7,106 nt of DNA from Flavobacteriaceae bacterium (GTDB taxonomy: Bacteria > Bacteroidota > Bacteroidia > Flavobacteriales > Flavobacteriaceae): NCBI GenBank assembly GCA_947458575.1, contig CANHBE010000137.1, forward strand, positions 1-7,106, written 5' to 3'. Made by a program: the position numbers and the translations under genes. The notes under the pieces are model-generated. The model was not told where the DNA came from. It saw only the letters and a list, made by a program, of their open reading frames with translations, and did not search any database. Positions within the stretch are counted from its first letter, which is position 1. Each line of letters begins with the position of its first letter. Positions 5,441 to 7,106 of the stretch are shown one piece after another.

Positions 5441-5851
5441 ATGAAAGAATTTAAATTAGACCATCAACCCAAAATAAATACCGGATTTAAAGTCCCAGAT
5501 GATTATTTCGACACGCTTGAAAAAGCAGTTCAAAATAAGATTGCAAGCAGACAAACTCCGGTTTTTAAGTTATTCACCAAAAAAAAATGGATTATTGCAG
5601 TGGCAGCAATTTTTGTAATTGCCTTGTCTATTCCAATCTTCAATCAAATTAAGACATCAGCTTCATCACTAGATCAAGCTCATGTTGAAGTTTATCTAGC
5701 GGAACAATGTGACCTCTACGAAGAGGACATCGTTGATCTACTCGATGACGAGAAAATCGAAAAAATAGAATTAGAACTAAACATTAACCCCTCTGAATTA
5801 GAGGAAGCATTATTGACCAACTCTAACGTCGAAGAATACCTTATCAACTAA
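5441..5851 (+). CDS. Single-TM protein of the ECF module, probable anti-sigma or co-regulator
   Basis: This 136-residue protein has a cytoplasmic N-terminus (1-49) carrying TGFKVPDDYFDTLEKAVQNK (14-33), a pattern I recognise in small membrane proteins next to Bacteroidota ECF sigmas. A basic KKKW precedes one transmembrane helix (about 50-68). A short, very acidic outer domain (75-136) follows, with EEDIVDLLDDEKIEKIELEL (94-113) and a C-terminal NVEEYLIN. The orientation, N-terminus in, follows from the basic residues before the helix. No HxxxCxxC zinc anti-sigma motif is present; the only Cys is at 90, in the outer part. The anti-sigma role is therefore inferred from position and topology, not from a known domain. 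The gene lies 30 bp after the sigma gene and 14 bp before the next, clearly in one operon. Confidence 0.68.
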   Translation: MKEFKLDHQPKINTGFKVPDDYFDTLEKAVQNKIASRQTPVFKLFTKKKWIIAVAAIFVIALSIPIFNQIKTSASSLDQAHVEVYLAEQCDLYEEDIVDLLDDEKIEKIELELNINPSELEEALLTNSNVEEYLIN

Positions 5852-5865
5852 TAAATATACATCTC

Positions 5866-6321
5866 ATGAAAACCGCAAAACTACTAGTAACATTAGCCTT
5901 CTTCTTTACTATTGCCGCGACCAGTCAACCAAGATTAAATCAAAAAAGAGAGCAAATAAAATCATTGAAAATAGCATATTTCACCGAAGAATTAAAACTT
6001 ACGCCTGAAGAAGCAGCCAAGTTCTGGCCACTATTCAATGCGCATGAAGAAAAACAAAAGTCAATCAAAAAAGATAGAATTAGAGCCTATTTGGATGCAG
6101 AAAATAGCGGTGAAATTGAAAAAATGAGTGAAAAAGAGGCAATACTCATGTTGAATGAAATCGAAAATTCTGAAGAAGATGCCTTTCAAAATCGCAAGAA
6201 ATTTATCGCTAGTTTAAAGACAATTCTTCCGGCAATCAAAATCTTGAAGCTTAAAAAAGCAGAAGACAGTTTTAACAAAAAGTTACTAAAACAACTCAGA
6301 GAAAAATCGGGTCGGAATTAA
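5866..6321 (+). CDS. Secreted helical Spy/CpxP-like protein, putative sensor of the ECF sigma module
   Basis: This 151-residue protein has a signal peptide (basic MKTAK, hydrophobic 6-19, likely cleavage near TS-Q at 20-21). The mature part appears all-helical and highly charged. Two segments recall the LTxxQ-type periplasmic family (Spy, CpxP, zinc-resistance-associated): ELKLTPEEAAKFWPLFNAHE (42-61) and LKTILPAIKILKLKKAEDSF (117-136). Homologues in flavobacteria are commonly labelled sensor of ECF-type sigma factor. It would act in the periplasm as a chaperone or stress sensor whose state is passed to the one-TM protein encoded just upstream; that circuit is inference. No Cys or His-rich metal site is visible (one His, at 60). 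The operon probably ends here: 137 bp without a gene follow, beginning with a TTTTTCGAAAAA palindrome. Confidence 0.77.
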   Translation: MKTAKLLVTLAFFFTIAATSQPRLNQKREQIKSLKIAYFTEELKLTPEEAAKFWPLFNAHEEKQKSIKKDRIRAYLDAENSGEIEKMSEKEAILMLNEIENSEEDAFQNRKKFIASLKTILPAIKILKLKKAEDSFNKKLLKQLREKSGRN

Positions 6322-6332
6322 TGTCACATTCC

Positions 6333-6344
6333 TTTTTCGAAAAA
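6333..6344. repeat. 12 bp perfect palindrome after the Spy-like gene
   Basis: TTTTTCGAAAAA is perfectly self-complementary and lies 11 bases after the stop of the Spy-like gene. It has no loop and no GC-rich stem, so it is a poor intrinsic terminator; it may be a protein site or chance. Confidence 0.22.
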
Positions 6345-6394
6345 CTGACTATTGTTGCCCGTTGTTTATTACTCAGGAAATCATGGCATAGTAA

Positions 6395-6425
6395 TTGGAA
6401 AGCCGTATAAGAATTCAAATTTGAA
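6395..6425 (+). promoter_or_regulatory. Candidate promoter with a 12 bp palindrome over its -7 box
   Basis: TTG (6395-6397), 18 bases, then CAAATTTG (6416-6423, 7 of 8 to TAnnTTTG) give a promoter-like arrangement about 35 bases before the ATG at 6459. The perfect palindrome TTCAAATTTGAA (6414-6425) covers the -7 box, where a repressor could block it. Both readings are from pattern only. Confidence 0.35.
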
Positions 6426-6458
6426 CTTTCCCTTTTTACTAACTAAAAAATTTAAAAT

Positions 6459-7106
6459 ATGAGAACTGCTATTTTTTCTTTCCTATTGTTTTCATTGCTT
6501 TATACAATCACGGTTGATGCCCAAGACCGAACTACCGTAAAGGCAACAAGTTCAGAAATAAGTGATAACCTCGACCTTCGGGCAATTGCCTCTATTTTTG
6601 GCGATGCTCGAGATCTTGAGGATTTTGAAAGAAGACTAAATGATCCAAAATCACAAATCTCAAATTTAGATCTGAACGAAGACAATCAAGTTGATTATTT
6701 GCGAGTTGTTGAATCAGTGGAAGGAAATGTTCACTTAATCATTGTGCAAGCAGTACTTGGTTTAGACAACTATCAAGATGTGGCTACAATAGAAGTAGAA
6801 AAAGACAATAACAATCGAATCCAAGTGCAAGTAGTTGGCGATGTCTTCATGTATGGTCAAAATTACATCTATGAGCCCGTTTACATTTCAACACCAATAA
6901 TATACAACACCTTTTGGCTACCGGCATACAGTCCGTATTGCTCGGTTTGGTATTGGAACTACTATCCAACTTTTTATTATGCGTGGACACCATTTCCTGT
7001 ATTTCGATATAGAAATCATATTAGAACGCATATCAATATTCACCATCAATACAACTATGTTCACGTAAGACGTTGCCAACGCGCTATCGCACTACATCAG
7101 GTTAGA
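6459..7106 (+). CDS. Secreted protein with DxNxDxxxD loop and Tyr/Trp-rich region, 3' end cut by window edge
   Basis: There are 216 codons from the ATG with no stop before the window ends, so the protein is longer. It has a signal peptide (hydrophobic 4-18, probable cleavage after VDA at 19-21, giving a mature N-terminus QDRTT). The next part (about 33-135) includes LDLRAIASIFGDARDLEDFE (38-57) and NLDLNEDNQVDYLRVVE (69-85). In the latter, D71, N73, D75 and D79 are spaced like an EF-hand/dockerin calcium loop, though the loop is incomplete by the strict pattern. From 139 on, the chain is rich in Tyr, Trp, Phe and Pro (for example FWLPAYSPYCSVWYWNYYP, 152-170) and then in His, Arg and Asn (183-205). 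I recognise this as a conserved hypothetical family of flavobacteria but know no function. An envelope or extracellular location is likely. It follows the sigma module and may be one of its targets or an independent gene. Confidence 0.8.
   Translation, partial: MRTAIFSFLLFSLLYTITVDAQDRTTVKATSSEISDNLDLRAIASIFGDARDLEDFERRLNDPKSQISNLDLNEDNQVDYLRVVESVEGNVHLIIVQAVLGLDNYQDVATIEVEKDNNNRIQVQVVGDVFMYGQNYIYEPVYISTPIIYNTFWLPAYSPYCSVWYWNYYPTFYYAWTPFPVFRYRNHIRTHINIHHQYNYVHVRRCQRAIALHQVR

Noticed and set aside
6500..6685. 61-codon minus-strand ORF
   Set aside because: It is antisense to the secreted protein gene that runs to the window edge and is Ser/Arg-rich, as expected of a shadow frame.
1..7106. Defence system, phage, integrated element or toxin-antitoxin module
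   Set aside because: No transposase, integrase, nuclease, toxin-like pair, tRNA-flanked boundary or repeat array is visible. The MazG-like gene stands alone with no toxin partner, and the families are chromosomal housekeeping or regulatory types.

Overview
The window looks like ordinary chromosomal DNA of a member of the Bacteroidota, most likely Flavobacteriia. The evidence is the AT-rich sequence, the scarcity of Shine-Dalgarno-like sites before the starts, Bacteroidota-type promoter boxes (TTG or TTTG, then TAnnTTTG), and gene families and neighbourhoods typical of that group. These include DUF4920 and mnmD beside ilvE, an ECF sigma factor followed by a one-TM protein and a Spy-like periplasmic protein, and a 62-residue membrane protein. 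I see no mobile element, phage gene, CRISPR array, rRNA or tRNA.

Left arm (1-1430, minus strand): three tightly packed genes are read leftward from one good promoter at 1453-1485. They are a DUF4920 lipoprotein, a small lipoprotein with a C-terminal CxxCH haem-binding motif, and the 5' part of mnmD, a tRNA wobble-uridine methyltransferase cut by the window edge. The first two overlap by 11 bp. The last two are separated by only three bases, with the downstream gene starting at GTG in the same frame as the upstream TAG stop.

Centre (1431-3508): a 282 bp divergent intergenic region holds an inverted repeat and leads rightward to ilvE, the branched-chain amino acid aminotransferase. A MazG/PRA-PH-like nucleotide pyrophosphohydrolase converges on ilvE. 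Divergent from that gene is a 62-residue, two-helix membrane protein.

Right arm (3509-7106, plus strand): a membrane-anchored protein fuses an SRPBCC (START-like) domain to a GyrI-like effector-binding domain. It is followed by a three-gene ECF sigma module: a sigma factor with a TTG start, a one-TM probable anti-sigma or co-regulator, and a secreted helical Spy/CpxP-like protein. A secreted protein with a DxNxDxxxD loop and a Tyr/Trp-rich stretch runs off the right edge. The module probably couples an envelope signal to transcription, by analogy with other sigma/TM/periplasmic-sensor operons; no target is visible here.

I do not see a clearly new system. The best second looks are the haem lipoprotein paired with DUF4920, the SRPBCC-GyrI membrane fusion, the sigma module whose membrane partner has no zinc-binding anti-sigma motif, and several short perfect palindromes at gene boundaries of that module.
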